Below, piece by piece: positions 34,207 through 34,807 of a DNA stretch of 34,807 bases (its first letter is position 1; every line of letters starts with the position of its first letter). The translations under genes were made by a program, and so were the position numbers. The DNA comes from JALZKA01 sp963786495 (GTDB taxonomy: Bacteria > Actinomycetota > Thermoleophilia > Solirubrobacterales > 70-9), in NCBI GenBank assembly GCA_963786495.1, contig CAWAZL010000009.1, positions 1 to 34,807 of the forward strand, in the 5' to 3' direction. A model generated the notes under the pieces. It was not told where the DNA came from. It made no database searches and worked only from the letters and a program-made list of their open reading frames with translations.

Positions 34207-34807
34207 CAGCCCACCATGTCCCAGCGCGGCAGCGCCGGCCGGAATCATCAGGTAGCAGTTCTCTTCCTTGGAGACATGAACGTCCAAGAGGACCGGACCC
34301 TCGGTCTCAAGCGCGGTGCGCATCTCGTACCGCAGGTCGCCCTTGTCGTCGCAGCGCATGCCGGTCCACCCGAAGGCGTCGGCGAGCTTCGACAGTCGGG
34401 GCTCAGGCCGGTCTCGACCGAGGAGTAGCGCTTGTCCTAGAACAGGTCCTGCCACTGCTTGATCATGCCCTGGAAGTCGTTGTTCAGGATCACGACCTTC
34501 ACGGGGATGTTGTACTCGGCGATCGTCGCCAGCTCGTAGCAGGTCATGAGGTAGCGAGCCGTCGCCGTCGATGTCGATGACGGTCTTGCCGGGCGCCGAG
34601 CTGGGCGCCCATCGCGCGCGGGCAGGCCGAAGCCCATCGTGCCCAGGCCGCCGGAGATCATCTCGGCGCGGATGCGCCAGCGGTAGAACTGCGCCGCCCA
34701 CATCTGGTGCTGGCCGACGCCGGTCGTGATGATCGCTTCGCTCTTGGTCTGGCGGTTAATCTCTTCGATCACGTACTGCGGCTTGATCTCCGAATCGGAG
34801 GAGTCCT
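34206..34807 (-). CDS. ilvB: Acetolactate synthase large subunit, C-terminal part (multiple frameshifts and an in-frame stop)
   Basis: Thiamine-diphosphate catalytic subunit, cut by the window edge. Visible blocks are YVIEEINRQTKSEAIITTGV, GQHQMWAAQFYRWRIRAEMI, SGGLGTMGFGLPA, PGKTVIDIDGDGS (GDG metal motif), LMTCYELATIAEYNIPVKVV, ILNNDFQGMIKQWQDLF, DKRYSSVETGLSPD, LSKLADAFGWTGMRCDDKGD and VLLDVHVSKEENCYLMIPAG. Joining them needs indels near 34616, 34592, 34556, 34394 and 34218. Also TAG at 34439-34437 replaces the TAC expected in LFYDKRY. The last indel (an extra G) converts a normal end AAALDMVG plus TGA into apparent read-through to ilvN. This is the most damaged gene in the window. Confidence 0.88.

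Overview
The window is a G+C-rich bacterial chromosome segment. Gene content and style point to a deep-branching actinobacterium, probably of the Thermoleophilia/Solirubrobacterales kind. The clues are an actinobacterial-type SerC, a DUF4389 protein, a UBP-type zinc finger protein, the classical menaquinone pathway, Sec-exported RTX and PPC-like repeat proteins, and many GTG/TTG starts with no Shine-Dalgarno site. The taxonomic call is inference; no rRNA or tRNA gene was recognised.

Layout. The backbone is a branched-chain amino acid and serine gene set, all on the minus strand and read right to left: ilvB-ilvN (33650-34807), ilvC (19606-20613), serC-serA (13389-16093), leuA (7750-9345), leuC-leuD-methyltransferase-leuB (1229-4984) and ilvE (1-176, cut by the window edge). 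Other modules sit between these genes. A menaquinone set comprises menF (minus), menE (minus) and menB-menA-menC-menD (plus). A phospholipid set comprises pgsA, cdsA, a PAP2/Aur1-like membrane protein and a PHP phosphoesterase. There are also several secreted or membrane proteins: two RTX-type proteins, a five-repeat PPC-like protein, DUF4389 and DUF2269 proteins and a small exported protein. The rest are oxidoreductases and alpha/beta hydrolases.

Regulation visible in the sequence. An XRE-cupin regulator heads the leuCD-methyltransferase-leuB operon behind a promoter overlapped by a dyad. leuA is preceded by a probable attenuator: a leucine-rich leader peptide enclosed by a perfect 10-bp inverted repeat. 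A perfect 9-bp inverted repeat lies upstream of ilvE. At least six genes have a -10-like hexamer 6-8 nt before the start codon, which suggests leaderless transcription.

Repeats. Four copies of a REP-like palindrome (GGGGTCWGACCCC, twice as a tandem pair with a conserved tail) sit exactly at or just after the 3' ends of minus-strand genes. In three cases the element abuts or overlaps the stop codon.

Sequence quality. About fourteen genes, including essential biosynthetic ones, carry single-base frameshifts, mostly in short G/C runs. They cluster at 0-2.3 kb, 9.8-12.2 kb, 21.2-24.6 kb and 32.6-34.8 kb, whereas most of 13.3-21.2 kb reads cleanly. I read most of these as uncorrected indels in the assembly and give the reconstructed gene span. 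menE and ilvB are hit hardest (ilvB also has an in-frame stop) and deserve checking as possible pseudogenes.
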